From contig JAGAAO010000025.1 in the NCBI GenBank assembly GCA_017615275.1, positions 1 through 64,000 of the forward strand: a stretch of DNA of 64,000 nt. The letters are read 5' to 3'. A program made the translations under genes and the position numbers. Origin of the DNA: Butyrivibrio sp. Lineage in GTDB: Bacteria; Bacillota; Clostridia; Lachnospirales; Lachnospiraceae. The notes beneath the pieces are model-generated. The model was not told the origin of the DNA. It was given only the letters and a program-made list of their open reading frames with translations, and searched no databases. The first letter of the stretch is position 1, and every line of letters starts with the position of its first letter. Of this stretch, positions 37,475-45,884 are shown one piece after another.

Positions 37475-37819
37475 TTACACCGAATATCCCAAATTTATAT
37501 CAAATGGTGCAATCAATAGCTTCTGCAAATCTTTATTATAGTTATCAAAGAAGAATTTAATAGCCTCGCCATAGTTTTCTTTGGTATCAAACTCCCAAAT
37601 CGAATAGTATTTAACGCACTTTATAATCTTGGTTAGCTCTCTTGGCGGTTCGCCAAGTTCAATTCCATCTATAGTATAAAAGCGTTTAAAGTACTTAAGG
37701 GATATACAGCCTTCGCATTTAGACTGATTCGCAGACATCTCATCAATCTTTGCTTCGAATTGCTCGAGTCTATCGGGCTTTACTTGAAATAGTTTCATTT
37801 CGATAAAGTTTTTTTCCAT
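37475..37819 (-). CDS. Small protein, possibly ABM-type (dimeric alpha/beta-barrel)
   Basis: 114 residues from the ATG at 37819 (GGGGGATATATA upstream). The start MEKNFIEMKLFQVKPDRLEQF and the pattern of alternating strands and helices resemble the antibiotic-biosynthesis monooxygenase (ABM) fold, but no catalytic residues can be fixed. It partly overlaps in coordinates the end of the MBL hydrolase gene upstream only in the longer ORF reading; with this start the two are 52 bp apart. Confidence 0.6.
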   Translation of the reverse strand: MEKNFIEMKLFQVKPDRLEQFEAKIDEMSANQSKCEGCISLKYFKRFYTIDGIELGEPPRELTKIIKCVKYYSIWEFDTKENYGEAIKFFFDNYNKDLQKLLIAPFDINLGYSV

Positions 37820-37871
37820 TATATATCCCCCATAGTTCTTACATATATATGTATGTTTAAATCTTCCATGC

Positions 37872-38552
37872 TTACTCACTCATCAGATCATTCAAAGTAT
37901 CCTGCATATCCACCGGCGTCCAATGACCCTCCACACATATTTCCGGATTGATTTTTTTGATTGTATCCGAGAGTTTCTCGCAAAGGTCAGCTCTTTTGAT
38001 TCCTGCGAAGAAATCGTCACAGGTAGAATCACCGAGAAATAACGTTTTATCTTTCTCAATATAGACAAGCGTAGAATCGTCCGTATGCGGAGCCTCTGTC
38101 TGAAGAATCTTTACACTACAACCGCCAAGGTCAAGCGTACTTTCTCCGGAAAAAATTATATCTGCCTGTTTTACAATTACTTCGGCGCCACCGCTGTATT
38201 CTCTTCCTATGCTTTCATGAATAGCGAAAAAAACTTCAGCCCCATTCTTTTCTATTTTTTCTTTCCATTCCAAAAGATATTCATTTGTTTTTGCATTAGC
38301 CATGCAAAGTCCGTTTACGGCATGCATTCCGAAAGTATGATCCCAATGCCAATGGGTAAGGACAGTCAGCGCAGGCAAAGGCAGGTTTTCTTTTTCAAGA
38401 AGTGCATAGAATTCCTTTGTATGAGCCTCAGAATGACCGGCATCGATCGCCAGACTCCAGTTGTCTCCCTTCACATAGCCAAGATTAGGACGATCCCTCT
38501 CCGTTTCATAAGGCATGTACCATATATGTTCAGTAAGTCGTTTCAGCTCCAT
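37872..38552 (-). CDS. MBL-fold metallo-hydrolase
   Basis: 226 residues. The metal motif HWHWDHTFGMHA (HxHxDH, about 62-73), a further His in TEAPHTDDSTLVYIE (about 152-166), LGDSTCDD (about 173-180) and GHWTP near the end are those of glyoxalase-II/beta-lactamase-fold hydrolases. Substrate unknown. Upstream AGATATAAGATG lacks a strong ribosome site. Confidence 0.85.
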   Translation of the reverse strand: MELKRLTEHIWYMPYETERDRPNLGYVKGDNWSLAIDAGHSEAHTKEFYALLEKENLPLPALTVLTHWHWDHTFGMHAVNGLCMANAKTNEYLLEWKEKIEKNGAEVFFAIHESIGREYSGGAEVIVKQADIIFSGESTLDLGGCSVKILQTEAPHTDDSTLVYIEKDKTLFLGDSTCDDFFAGIKRADLCEKLSDTIKKINPEICVEGHWTPVDMQDTLNDLMSE

Positions 38553-38652
38553 CTTATATCTATCTCCAATTTAAACCTGTTTTGAAAAAGCAACGTTATA
38601 TTCCGATCTATTACAGCACCAATATCACCATCGATGCAGATAGCCTGCTCAC

Positions 38653-39270
38653 TTAGAATATTTCCCAGTGAATCTGGACATTATAATCCACATCTATCTG
38701 CTTTGTATAAACAGCCGTTTCAGCAGGTCGTCCGATTCCTATAAAACAAGGAATCATATACTCTTCGGGAATATTTAAAGCATCTTTAGCTATTGACTCC
38801 TCATTTCCCAGTGCAATTCTGACATTGCATCCATATCCTTCTGCCACAGCTGCAAGCCACACATTTTCTATACTGCACCAAATGGACGCATAACAGTTAA
38901 GATCCGACAGGCAGGAAGGATTTAGAATATCCACTTTCTTCTTCATCAGCGGAATTATTATAGCAGCAGCATCAATTAGCATTCTGTATTGCTTTGGTAC
39001 AGCAATCTGATAGCTCTCCTTCTGAACAGGATCAGAGATAAATGTCATAGAATCCACATCCTTAACAGTCAGATTCTTGGGAACTCCTTCTATAACATTT
39101 TTCATAATCTCTTTATCTGTTACCACTACATAATGCCAATCTCTGAAATGGTCATTTGCAGGTGCACTATATGCCGCCCTGACTATTCTCTCCATCATAT
39201 CCTTAGGAATACTCTCATCTGCAAAATCTCTTATACTATGTCTTGAATTTAAAACTTCATAGAAATCCAT
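38653..39270 (-). CDS. Nitroreductase family flavoprotein
   Basis: 205 residues from the ATG at 39270 (GGAGAGG upstream; an open frame to 39324 lacks one). Begins MDFYEVLNSRHSIRDF, the FMN-binding Arg-x-Ser-x-Arg start of the family, with AAYSAPANDHFRDWHYVVV (about 35-53) and later a FMN-site Gly region. FMN-dependent reduction of a nitro- or quinone-type compound by NAD(P)H is expected. It is divergent from a LysR regulator across a 195-bp gap, a typical regulated arrangement. Confidence 0.88.
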   Translation of the reverse strand: MDFYEVLNSRHSIRDFADESIPKDMMERIVRAAYSAPANDHFRDWHYVVVTDKEIMKNVIEGVPKNLTVKDVDSMTFISDPVQKESYQIAVPKQYRMLIDAAAIIIPLMKKKVDILNPSCLSDLNCYASIWCSIENVWLAAVAEGYGCNVRIALGNEESIAKDALNIPEEYMIPCFIGIGRPAETAVYTKQIDVDYNVQIHWEIF

Positions 39271-39465
39271 ATTAATATCCTCTCCGATTTTAAATATATA
39301 ATCCAAACATAAACTCAATTGCATTTTTCATTTACAGTTTTATCTTATCATCAAACTTATATACAGTGAAATGAATATATGTTATTATTTATAAATAATT
39401 GGAATAAATGATATTTCATCTCTAACCCCTGAATTCCATGAATAGCAAAAACCAAGGAGAACACT

Positions 39466-40368
39466 ATGACAACATCTCAGCTTGAATGCTTTATCAGCCT
39501 GGCAGGTACCCTGAATTATATGAAAACCGCAGAACAGCTCGGTCTCACACAACCAGCCGTATCAAAACAAATTCAGTCTCTTGAAACAGAACTAAACTGC
39601 AAGCTTTTAAGCAGAACCACCAGATCCGTTACACTGACAAAGGCCGGCACAGCATTTCTCGCGGATGCAAATACAATAATTGATACCTTCTATCACTCCA
39701 AAGAACGTATATCAAATTACCAGGAACGAGATATCCACAATCTTAAAATCGGCTATATGGATCCTCACACAATATATCTTATAAGCCGAATTCTTAAACC
39801 TCTGTTAATATCAAAACCAAATGTGATACCGGAGTTCACTCAGGATCAAACAGACGCCAACTTAAGTCGTCTTGCAAACAGCCAACTGGATTTGATCGTA
39901 GGTATGAAGGATGCCAAATTCAAAGATTCCAATATTCATTTCACCAAGTTATATGACGAAGAATTATATTGCGTGCTAAATAAAAATCACATTTTAGCAA
40001 AAGAATTAAAAGCACATAAAAAAAAGACGGTAACCACCAAAGATTTATGGGAGTACCGTCAAATTATTTCTGTCCCTCCATATCTAATAAGGAACCTTTT
40101 TTCAAGAAGGCGATATATCGTACCTGTAAATGAAGAAGTAGATAATGCAATATGTGCAAATGCCACTGAAGCATACGGCCTGCTTCTTGCAAACTATGGC
40201 TACGCTCTCCTCGCAGGTTACGAAATACTACAGCATAAGGATCTTGTCACATTTAAATGGGAAGAATCTCCTCACGCCCCTTTTGGAATATACAGTAAAT
40301 CAACTGTTCTTAAAGATAAAAACTCTATGGAATATGAATTTATACAGATTGCGGCAACGCTGGTGTAG
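39466..40368 (+). CDS. LysR-family transcriptional regulator
   Basis: 300 residues. The N-terminal winged helix (MTTSQLECFISLAG...LTQPAVSKQIQSLE, about 1-45) and the effector-binding domain (about 90-290, periplasmic-binding-like) define the family. AAGGAG is upstream. Divergent from the nitroreductase gene, which it probably controls. The intergenic gap is AT-rich and contains TGATATTTCATC-type dyads but no confident T-N11-A box can be assigned. Confidence 0.92.
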   Translation: MTTSQLECFISLAGTLNYMKTAEQLGLTQPAVSKQIQSLETELNCKLLSRTTRSVTLTKAGTAFLADANTIIDTFYHSKERISNYQERDIHNLKIGYMDPHTIYLISRILKPLLISKPNVIPEFTQDQTDANLSRLANSQLDLIVGMKDAKFKDSNIHFTKLYDEELYCVLNKNHILAKELKAHKKKTVTTKDLWEYRQIISVPPYLIRNLFSRRRYIVPVNEEVDNAICANATEAYGLLLANYGYALLAGYEILQHKDLVTFKWEESPHAPFGIYSKSTVLKDKNSMEYEFIQIAATLV

Positions 40369-40465
40369 CAAAACACCATTTATTATTTAATGCCTTGGTA
40401 GGGTTTCTTATACTTTTCTATACCCCCCATACACTTCACCCTCCATAGCGAGTTTTACTGCAATA

Positions 40466-41146
40466 TTATTTGTATCCCGATGTTCTTTTCAAAACATCTT
40501 TACACCAATCCAATAATAAATCTATTTTCAGATCTATGTTCTCATAAGTAACATTTTCTGAGAAACATTCCCAAACCTGAAGATCAATACCTTTAACTAT
40601 AGAAGTCACCTCGTTTTTTTTCTCGATAAAAGTATTATATTCGAGATAATAAAGATTCTGAAGAATAAAGAAAATATCTCTTTTAGCTAAAGGCAGTTTA
40701 TTAACGTTCTTTTCCATTTCAAAATGAATACGTCTATGACAAAGCATATGATATAAATTTCCGACACTCATCTTGATATAGTTCGCCACATCCTTTTTAC
40801 TGTAATTCGGCACTATATCATTCAGTTTACCATATATATCCGAAGTGGTATGAAGTACATGGCTGATTTCTTCAGGGAACCAATTCAACAATTCATTCCT
40901 TCCGCAGACGAATCCACATGCACGATTATATTCACCAAGTTCTTCCAGTATCTGACGATAAACATTCAAATCTTTTGAATGTATCTCATCCAATACCAAC
41001 ATAATATCAATGTCGCTCTCAGGCGTAGCTTCACCTCTAAGATAACTTCCTTGAAGTCCAACATATAAAAGCCTTTTGCCAAACTTCATTTTCAATTCTT
41101 CTGTCAATCTTTTCGTATAATCTTCTATATCCACTAGATTATTCAT
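40466..41146 (-). CDS. Nucleotidyltransferase-domain protein
   Basis: 226 residues from the ATG at 41146 (AGGTGA upstream). The GSYLRGEATPESDIDIML segment (about 34-51) is the GS-x9-DxD active-site of the Pol-beta superfamily, followed by a four-helix region with SVGNLYHMLCHRRIHFE typical of MNT/HEPN-like fusions. It may be a toxin-antitoxin-type or antibiotic adenylyltransferase-like protein; no partner gene is adjacent. Confidence 0.78.
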   Translation of the reverse strand: MNNLVDIEDYTKRLTEELKMKFGKRLLYVGLQGSYLRGEATPESDIDIMLVLDEIHSKDLNVYRQILEELGEYNRACGFVCGRNELLNWFPEEISHVLHTTSDIYGKLNDIVPNYSKKDVANYIKMSVGNLYHMLCHRRIHFEMEKNVNKLPLAKRDIFFILQNLYYLEYNTFIEKKNEVTSIVKGIDLQVWECFSENVTYENIDLKIDLLLDWCKDVLKRTSGYK

Positions 41147-41216
41147 TTTTATATCACCTATTATTTGGAAAAACTGCATTTGCCACTTTTAACTGAAATA
41201 TAAATCTGCCAGCCAC

Positions 41217-42095
41217 TCATATTGTCCATTCAGTCCACTCTATGTGGTTGTATTTCATTACATCGTCAGCCCTTTTCATACCGATTTTCTCATAAAAACC
41301 TACAGCATCTTCATTGGCAATCAGATATATGGCTATATCCTTTTCTCCACCGGCAATTTCATGTGCAGTCTTCATGAGCTTGCTTGCGATACCTTGTCTC
41401 TCATAATTCCTGTCCACCCCAAGGTCTGTCACGTACAACCAATAGCAGAAATCTGTAAGCCCAAACAAAGCCCCAACAATTAGACCTTTATCATTACGCG
41501 CAATCAGGCTAATGGAAACATTCTTGACAAGCTTCCTGATTCGTTCTTCAAAACGCTCTTTTGGATATTGTGACCCCAAACCCGTCCTCTTTAAAAAATC
41601 AACATATTCCTCAGCAGTAATGCGTTCTTCCGCAATATGAATCCGATCTTTTTTCATCATATATCTGTTGCCGTCATCACGGAAAATCTTATAGCCAAGC
41701 CTTTCATATAATCGGAATGCTTCAGTATTGGATTTTTCAACGTGAAAAAGAATGTGCTGTATACCAATTTCTTGTGCATAGACCTCTGCTTCATGAATCA
41801 AATCACTTCCGATTCCACGATTGCGATATTTTTCTGTGACAGACAAATCATCAAGATATATATAATCTGCTTCCGGCTCATGATGAACTTCAATTGATAA
41901 ATACGCCACAACAGCTTCATCCTCTGCAACCAGAATACGTTCTTCACCATTTGTCCAATATCGATCCAAACAGCCGGATTCGTAGCCCTCCACATCTTCT
42001 GTATGATAAATAGTCTTAAGCATCTCAATAAACAATTCGCGAATTCTCTGTTCATCTTCCGGAATTGCTATTCTAACCCTGTACTCCATTTCCAC
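41217..42095 (-). CDS. Tandem GNAT acetyltransferase
   Basis: 292 residues made of two GNAT units: the first (about 5-150) with YRNRGIGSDLIHEAEVYAQ, the second (about 155-290) with DRNYERQGIASKLMKTAHEI. Each has motif A and an EKxGM/ERLGY-type motif B. Both acetyl-CoA loops appear intact. Substrate unknown. GTG at 42095 or ATG at 42089 start; GGGGGTGG is upstream. Confidence 0.85.
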   Translation of the reverse strand: MEMEYRVRIAIPEDEQRIRELFIEMLKTIYHTEDVEGYESGCLDRYWTNGEERILVAEDEAVVAYLSIEVHHEPEADYIYLDDLSVTEKYRNRGIGSDLIHEAEVYAQEIGIQHILFHVEKSNTEAFRLYERLGYKIFRDDGNRYMMKKDRIHIAEERITAEEYVDFLKRTGLGSQYPKERFEERIRKLVKNVSISLIARNDKGLIVGALFGLTDFCYWLYVTDLGVDRNYERQGIASKLMKTAHEIAGGEKDIAIYLIANEDAVGFYEKIGMKRADDVMKYNHIEWTEWTI

Positions 42096-42153
42096 CCCCT
42101 AGTCAGTAATTATTTATCCTTTCTTTTGCAAAACGTATCTCCATCCATTTGCC

Positions 42154-42183
42154 AAAAAGATGTAGCCAATACGACTACATCTT
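42154..42183 (-). terminator. Terminator of the GH120 operon
   Basis: On the minus strand AGATGTAG-N8-CTACATCT followed by five T. It lies about 50 bp past the last gene of the operon (stop at 42232). Confidence 0.8.
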
Positions 42184-42231
42184 TCATCATCAATTGTATT
42201 CTATCTTTAGGATGCATCCTTCATCCCACTG

Positions 42232-42690
42232 TCAGCGGATGATTTCCGCTTCCTTGCAATTTCTTCGCAAATACTTTGCGGCCATCGAAAAATTAGTAAC
42301 TTCCGATTCTTTGAAACTCACGACTTTATTGTTGAACTTAATAAAAATAGCCCCTTGGTGATAACCGTTCTGCGCCCTGAATTCCCCGATATCATAACAG
42401 ACATCTCCGTAAGAAAAAGAAGCTTTTTTAAACATCCTCTGAATGTCTATCCCATCTTCTCTAAAATATATGATCTGCGTAACTTTCAAGGAAACATACC
42501 AAAAAACGCCGATTGCCATTAAAATATAAATTCCAACCAGTACGCATACAAGTAAGAAATCGCCTTCATTCTCACTAAGGAACGCGATCATAGCTTTGAA
42601 AAATACTCCCGCCATAACCGCTACTCCAAAAGCTAACCCCAATAAAGTTGTCAAAAATACTCTGTTTATCTTTACAATAAATTCTTCCAT
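42232..42690 (-). CDS. Two-helix membrane protein of unknown function
   Basis: 152 residues with two long hydrophobic segments (about 12-36 and 47-70) and a cytoplasmic tail that begins IYFREDGIDIQRMFKKAS, like the PH-like tails of small bPH2-type membrane proteins. No catalytic motifs. 22 bp behind the pectin-acetylesterase-like gene and followed by the operon terminator. Confidence 0.7.
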   Translation of the reverse strand: MEEFIVKINRVFLTTLLGLAFGVAVMAGVFFKAMIAFLSENEGDFLLVCVLVGIYILMAIGVFWYVSLKVTQIIYFREDGIDIQRMFKKASFSYGDVCYDIGEFRAQNGYHQGAIFIKFNNKVVSFKESEVTNFSMAAKYLRRNCKEAEIIR

Positions 42691-42712
42691 ACCTTAATAC
42701 CCGAGCAATAAA

Positions 42713-43915
42713 TCACTCTTCCCTCAAAAGCTCCGTGCCGACATCATAGACTTTACCGTCAACTGCATCGCTAAGCCAGCGCGCCATTGTGATACCGTCC
42801 TGAGTAAAGGTCGCAAATTGCATATCCCTTACGCTTGTGTGAACCGTGCCACCCATAGTGATAAGCGGGAGCTTCCAATTGTTTATAAAAAATCCGAACT
42901 TAGGGTTGAGCTCCCTAAGTGCCTGTACCATCTCTATCAGCTGTCTGTGGTACTCTTCCTGAACCTGCTGATCCGTCTTATATTGCTTATTTATTATGTC
43001 ATTGTAGTAGGCGCTCAAAAGGTAGTCCCTGTCGGAACTTGAGTACAAATACCTGAATCGGTCACCATATTTCCCGTAAAGAGCTCTGTACCAGTCAAGA
43101 GTTATATTGTCTGTCGTTATGCTCTTCCAGATTTCCTCTTTCGTATTCCAGATGTTCTTGGCGGTCTTTCTCCACTTATCGTAAAGAAGCTGTCCGCTGT
43201 CCGAAAAAAGAGTTATATCCTTAGCCTCGGGATAATAATCATCCACGATTTCACCCGAAAGTGCAGGAATCGCAAAGGCTCCTGCAGAATTACCCGCAAT
43301 AAGGATATTTTCCGGCGAAGGAAAAAGTCGCTTTGCCACCTTCATGCTCTCAAGGAAATTTGTATATCCGTGAAAATGAAGAATCTCATCCTTGCCTTCC
43401 TCAGAAACGTAAGAATACTCGTTGTTTCCTACATGGAAATCCCCCGTTGCATAAGTCACAACGACAAAACTCCAGTCTCTGAAAGGATTTTTCTCAGAAG
43501 AAACATCGGTGATACCAAAGTTGATATTCATAATCTGAGTGACAGGTCTTAGATTGTTCCAATAAAAATTTGGAAGTCCCGCTGCAAGTTTGCCTATTGT
43601 GACAGGCCTTGCCGCCGTATATTCATTCCAGGCAACTCCGCCGCCGGAAAAAAATATACACAGCTTCTTGGGATCTCCTATTTTCACATAGATATAGTAC
43701 TCGGATCCGTCTCCCGAAAGTCCCTTGGGCAATGATACTCTGTACCATTTAAGTTTCTCGGGATTTTCCGGAAGTTCCTCTGCCAAATGATTGCGCTGAA
43801 CAATAGCCTTTTCGATCGAGTTCTCTACAAAATCACCAAACTTGGTAGCAAATACTACTCCATGCTTTATGTTCTTTTTTGTAACTCTGTCTCTTAAGCT
43901 CATATTTTTCATCAC
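42713..43915 (-). CDS. Pectin-acetylesterase/Notum-like alpha-beta hydrolase
   Basis: 400 residues. Features of the pectin acetylesterase family (PF03283): oxyanion loop FFSGGGVAWNEYTAARP (about 90-106), nucleophile elbow ILIAGNSAGAFAIPALSG (about 204-221) with the Ser, and GTVHTSVRDMQF late with the expected His. No signal peptide, so an intracellular esterase of acetylated sugars or another ester is likely. Overlaps the DUF6320 gene's stop, and is followed by a small membrane gene. Confidence 0.85.
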   Translation of the reverse strand: MMKNMSLRDRVTKKNIKHGVVFATKFGDFVENSIEKAIVQRNHLAEELPENPEKLKWYRVSLPKGLSGDGSEYYIYVKIGDPKKLCIFFSGGGVAWNEYTAARPVTIGKLAAGLPNFYWNNLRPVTQIMNINFGITDVSSEKNPFRDWSFVVVTYATGDFHVGNNEYSYVSEEGKDEILHFHGYTNFLESMKVAKRLFPSPENILIAGNSAGAFAIPALSGEIVDDYYPEAKDITLFSDSGQLLYDKWRKTAKNIWNTKEEIWKSITTDNITLDWYRALYGKYGDRFRYLYSSSDRDYLLSAYYNDIINKQYKTDQQVQEEYHRQLIEMVQALRELNPKFGFFINNWKLPLITMGGTVHTSVRDMQFATFTQDGITMARWLSDAVDGKVYDVGTELLREE

Positions 43916-44592
43916 ATATTAAACATTTTCTCAGAAGCCTTTTTAAGGTCACGGAATCTGAAGATCAGTACTCCCGCCAAAAGAATCATGTACAGCATAA
44001 TACTGATTCCTGTAGGCCACAGATTCTTGGTATATCCCTTTGTAACAAAAATAATCTGCATAACAGCCATAATAAGGTCAAACAACAGATAAAAGATATA
44101 CTCATCCAGTCTAAGCTTTGTAGCAAGGGCGATTATGAATGTTATAACGCCAAGCAACATAAGTGTAAGCGGAACAAAAAAATCTATACTCCATCCGTAG
44201 AAGCCCGTCACTTTATCAATGTAAATTTCCGCAAATATCAGGACTATGGCTTCCCATGTAATAACCTTCAAAATATTGTTTCTTAGATAAATCGTAGCAA
44301 GAACCGCTATCCACGCTCCCAATATTCCCAAACCAAGCGGTCCCAGGAAAGGTAACGGCTTATCTGAAATTATTCGTATCGTGATAAAGATTATCTCAAG
44401 CACAGCACAGATAAATGTTGTCATCTTCATTATCGTGATGTGACTCATCTTTTTCTTTTTAAGAGTGGGAAAAGAAGCTGTTACTTCCTCAGCGCTCTCG
44501 ACCTCCTTCAAAGATCCCTGACACATCGGACAGCACATCTTGTTCCCTCTTATCTTTATCTTACATTTTGGACAATACTGCATATATATCAC
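43912..44592 (-). CDS. DUF6320 membrane protein with N-terminal zinc ribbon
   Basis: 226 residues. Starts MIYMQYCPKCKIKIRGNKMC: two CxxC pairs (CPKC, CPMC) form a zinc ribbon, followed by six hydrophobic segments (about 55-215). Typical of the family seen next to condensation-fold acyltransferases in Lachnospiraceae. Overlaps both neighbours (stop in the esterase start, start in the acyltransferase stop), so coupled expression is certain. Role unknown. Confidence 0.85.
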   Translation of the reverse strand: MIYMQYCPKCKIKIRGNKMCCPMCQGSLKEVESAEEVTASFPTLKKKKMSHITIMKMTTFICAVLEIIFITIRIISDKPLPFLGPLGLGILGAWIAVLATIYLRNNILKVITWEAIVLIFAEIYIDKVTGFYGWSIDFFVPLTLMLLGVITFIIALATKLRLDEYIFYLLFDLIMAVMQIIFVTKGYTKNLWPTGISIMLYMILLAGVLIFRFRDLKKASEKMFNM

Positions 44593-45857
44593 TGCTCCTC
44601 GTCGTAATCGTTGGTTCCAAGCTCCACTTCCATTCCCATTTCCGTAAGCAATCTGAAGAAATTAAGCATAACCTTGTGTGTCTTAAAAGGTGATACTTCT
44701 CCGAATACCATCTTGTCCATATATGAGCAGACCGTGATCTGCTGCGATTGTGCGGTCATAAAGGCGCTGAATCTGTCTATATAGTCCTTGACGGCATCAG
44801 GCATCTTGATCTGGCCAAGATTCGACATTGAGCTTGTAACTCCGCGCTTCGCGTTTTTGTCAAAAAAGCCGATTCCGATGTTCTTGATTGGAAGAGGAAT
44901 AACCTTGATTCCTATGTTGTGCTCAAGTGCCGAATAGGAATTCATGGTCTTTTCTATATTTTCTATCGAGAGCTTTTCCTTGAAACTCTTATCAACGAAT
45001 TCAATTATTGTCTTAAGCTCTCCGTCATATTCGCTTGGATTATAATCGATGCTTATTACACCGAAAAAGTTTCTCGCTGTTCCGCTCTTAAAAAAGTTTC
45101 TTAAGTTAACGGGAACACTTACAACTATATGCCTTCTTCTCTGACTTCTGTTCATTCCCATGAGAACAGCCTTGATATATACGGCAACACACATAACTCC
45201 TACTGTTGTGTTGTTGCTCTTTGCAGCCTCGTAAAACTTTGAAGCCGAAACTGTTCCCTCAACCAGATGAGGAAGAAGGTCATCATCTATCTCACCGCTT
45301 AGCTGATAAGCTTTCACGGAAGACATCTCTTTTAACTGCTTGAGACCTTTCTGCTTGCTGTAGAAATCTCCGAATGCATCCACATTCTTTTCCTCAAGAG
45401 AAAACTCATCAATAGGCTTAATATCGGGATCTACTCCGTGCTTAAGCTGAATGTACTTAATGATAAGTCCCTTAAAGAACATGAATGCTCCCGTTCCGTC
45501 CGCAAGAACATGGAACATCTCAAGGTTAATTCTCTTTTTATAATAATTTACTCTGTATAAAAGATTCTTTCTTCCTGGAATATAAAGTGGCATGCATGCG
45601 GGAGTTTTCTCCTCCTCCACAACAGCCTTTAGATCACTGTCTTCCAGATAGTACCAAAAAAGTCCTCTGTGAAGGACACAGTTAAAAAACGGGAACTCTT
45701 CAATCGTCTCATCCAGAGCCTTCTGAAGAATATCACCGTTTATATTCTCTTTTAATTCACATGTTATTCTGAATACTCTTGTGTTTGCTCCCCTTGCGGT
45801 CGAAGGAACAATCTTCGCCGCATTGTCGAGCTTATACCAGTTACTGCTTTTATTCAT
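44589..45857 (-). CDS. Condensation-domain-like acyltransferase
   Basis: 422 residues. HVLADG (HxxxDG, about 116-121) is the catalytic motif of the CoA-dependent acyltransferase superfamily that includes NRPS condensation domains, WS/DGAT and alcohol acetyltransferases. It lacks adenylation and carrier domains, so a free-standing transferase acting on a CoA- or carrier-bound acyl group is implied. Followed tightly by the DUF6320 and esterase genes: an acyl transfer/hydrolysis unit whose product is unknown. Confidence 0.8.
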   Translation of the reverse strand: MNKSSNWYKLDNAAKIVPSTARGANTRVFRITCELKENINGDILQKALDETIEEFPFFNCVLHRGLFWYYLEDSDLKAVVEEEKTPACMPLYIPGRKNLLYRVNYYKKRINLEMFHVLADGTGAFMFFKGLIIKYIQLKHGVDPDIKPIDEFSLEEKNVDAFGDFYSKQKGLKQLKEMSSVKAYQLSGEIDDDLLPHLVEGTVSASKFYEAAKSNNTTVGVMCVAVYIKAVLMGMNRSQRRRHIVVSVPVNLRNFFKSGTARNFFGVISIDYNPSEYDGELKTIIEFVDKSFKEKLSIENIEKTMNSYSALEHNIGIKVIPLPIKNIGIGFFDKNAKRGVTSSMSNLGQIKMPDAVKDYIDRFSAFMTAQSQQITVCSYMDKMVFGEVSPFKTHKVMLNFFRLLTEMGMEVELGTNDYDEEQ

Positions 45858-45884
45858 TAAAAATCTTTTCCTCGATAAAAAATA